Below, in pieces: positions 63,724 through 64,000 of a stretch of 64,000 nucleotides of DNA. The notes below the pieces were generated by a model, which did not search any database, had not been told where the DNA came from, and saw only the letters and a list, made by a program, of their open reading frames with translations. Position numbers and translations under genes: made by a program. Numbering within the stretch: the first letter of the stretch is position 1; every line of letters begins with the position of its first letter. The stretch is from Euglena gracilis. Its lineage: Eukaryota > Euglenida > Euglenophyceae > Euglenales. The stretch spans positions 70,239,649 through 70,303,648 of the forward strand of contig CP154956.1 of the NCBI GenBank assembly GCA_039621445.1, read 5' to 3'.

Positions 63724-64000
63724 ATCCCGCGGTCAGCTTCAGCTTCTCCTGCAGGGGGGCGGCCAGCTCCGAGTACATACGTACATACCCCGAATAATAA
63801 TTGCAGAGGCCGAGAAAGGCGCGCAAACTCGTCACATTGGCCGGGGGTTGCCACCGCTGCACCGCCGCCAGCTTGCTGCTCGCGGGCACGCGCTTGCAAT
63901 CCCCCAGCACGTGCCCCACGAACTCCGCCCTCTTGCGGAACAGCTGCGCCTTCTTCTTATCCGCCACCCACCGATCCGCCTCCAGCGCCAGCAGGGTCTC
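63724..64000 (-). pseudogene. Ty3-like reverse transcriptase thumb, partial
   Basis: From the right edge: LALEADRWVADKKKAQLFRK, EFVGHVLGDCKRVPASSK and SLRAFLGLCNYYSGYVRMYS, the usual connection between RT palm and RNase H. The frame breaks near 63718, one base off the RNase H frame. The catalytic YxDD is outside the window. Confidence 0.85.

Larger units (their letters stand above)
60720..64000 (-). mobile_element. Chromodomain Ty3/gypsy retrotransposon, pol region
   Basis: Order on the minus strand from the right edge: RT thumb, RNase H, Ala/Pro-rich linker, integrase, chromodomain, as in chromoviruses. Two frameshifts (near 63718 and within 62850-63020), one in-frame TAA (61380-61382) and a damaged integrase motif show it is dead. 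Capsid, protease, most of RT and the 5' LTR lie beyond the window. No 3' LTR was identified to the left. Confidence 0.88.

Overview
This is eukaryotic nuclear DNA from a large, repeat-choked genome. The only clear host gene is a complete eIF3 subunit c gene on the + strand (7450-48202). About 3.1 kb of coding sequence is spread over about 28 exons across almost 41 kb. The exon translations look somewhat more like plant than animal eIF3c, for example in the segments reading RVKELLAQG and VPMMAANPYDSKRK. I therefore infer a green-lineage alga or related phototrophic protist with giant introns, but the species cannot be fixed from sequence alone. Runs of 8 or more G or C are abundant throughout the non-coding DNA.

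Layout. 1-2250 (-): reverse transcriptase ORF of a LINE-like retrotransposon, open for 750 codons and running off the left edge. 2251-7449: no gene; degenerate minisatellite, G/C-run DNA, one orphan transposon end and a 425-bp foldback. 7450-48202 (+): eIF3c. Its third intron (7926-19732) is a nested transposon cluster: a 2.25-kb element with long inverted ends, then an element encoding a PHD-finger protein whose ORF is split by a 2.7-kb foldback transposon with a 9-bp target duplication, then a second decayed PHD element. Intron 16 (29794-41259) is almost entirely a 14-copy satellite of about 757 bp. The other long introns hold several families of short inverted-repeat (MITE-like) elements, some with clear 6-10 bp target duplications, and many carry a GGCGCC-type hairpin. 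48203-55200: no recognisable gene; one inverted-repeat-bounded element (51617-53236) and minisatellites. 55205-57780 (-): decayed, internally deleted DIRS-like tyrosine-recombinase retrotransposon. 58240-59900: GC-rich minisatellite that creates very long but spurious ORFs in several frames. 60720-64000 (-): chromodomain-bearing Ty3/gypsy pol with frameshifts, a nonsense codon and a damaged integrase motif, running off the right edge.

How the parts relate. Only eIF3c is a candidate working host gene; the rest is mobile or derived from it. Most exon junctions are phase-consistent GT-AG. A few are not, and one 74-nt intron (24087-24160) reads best as AT-AC. The most unusual candidate system is the pair of terminal-inverted-repeat elements (10314-14356 and 16702-17796). 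Both carry the same roughly 280-residue PHD-finger ORF and no visible transposase, and both end in related palindromes.
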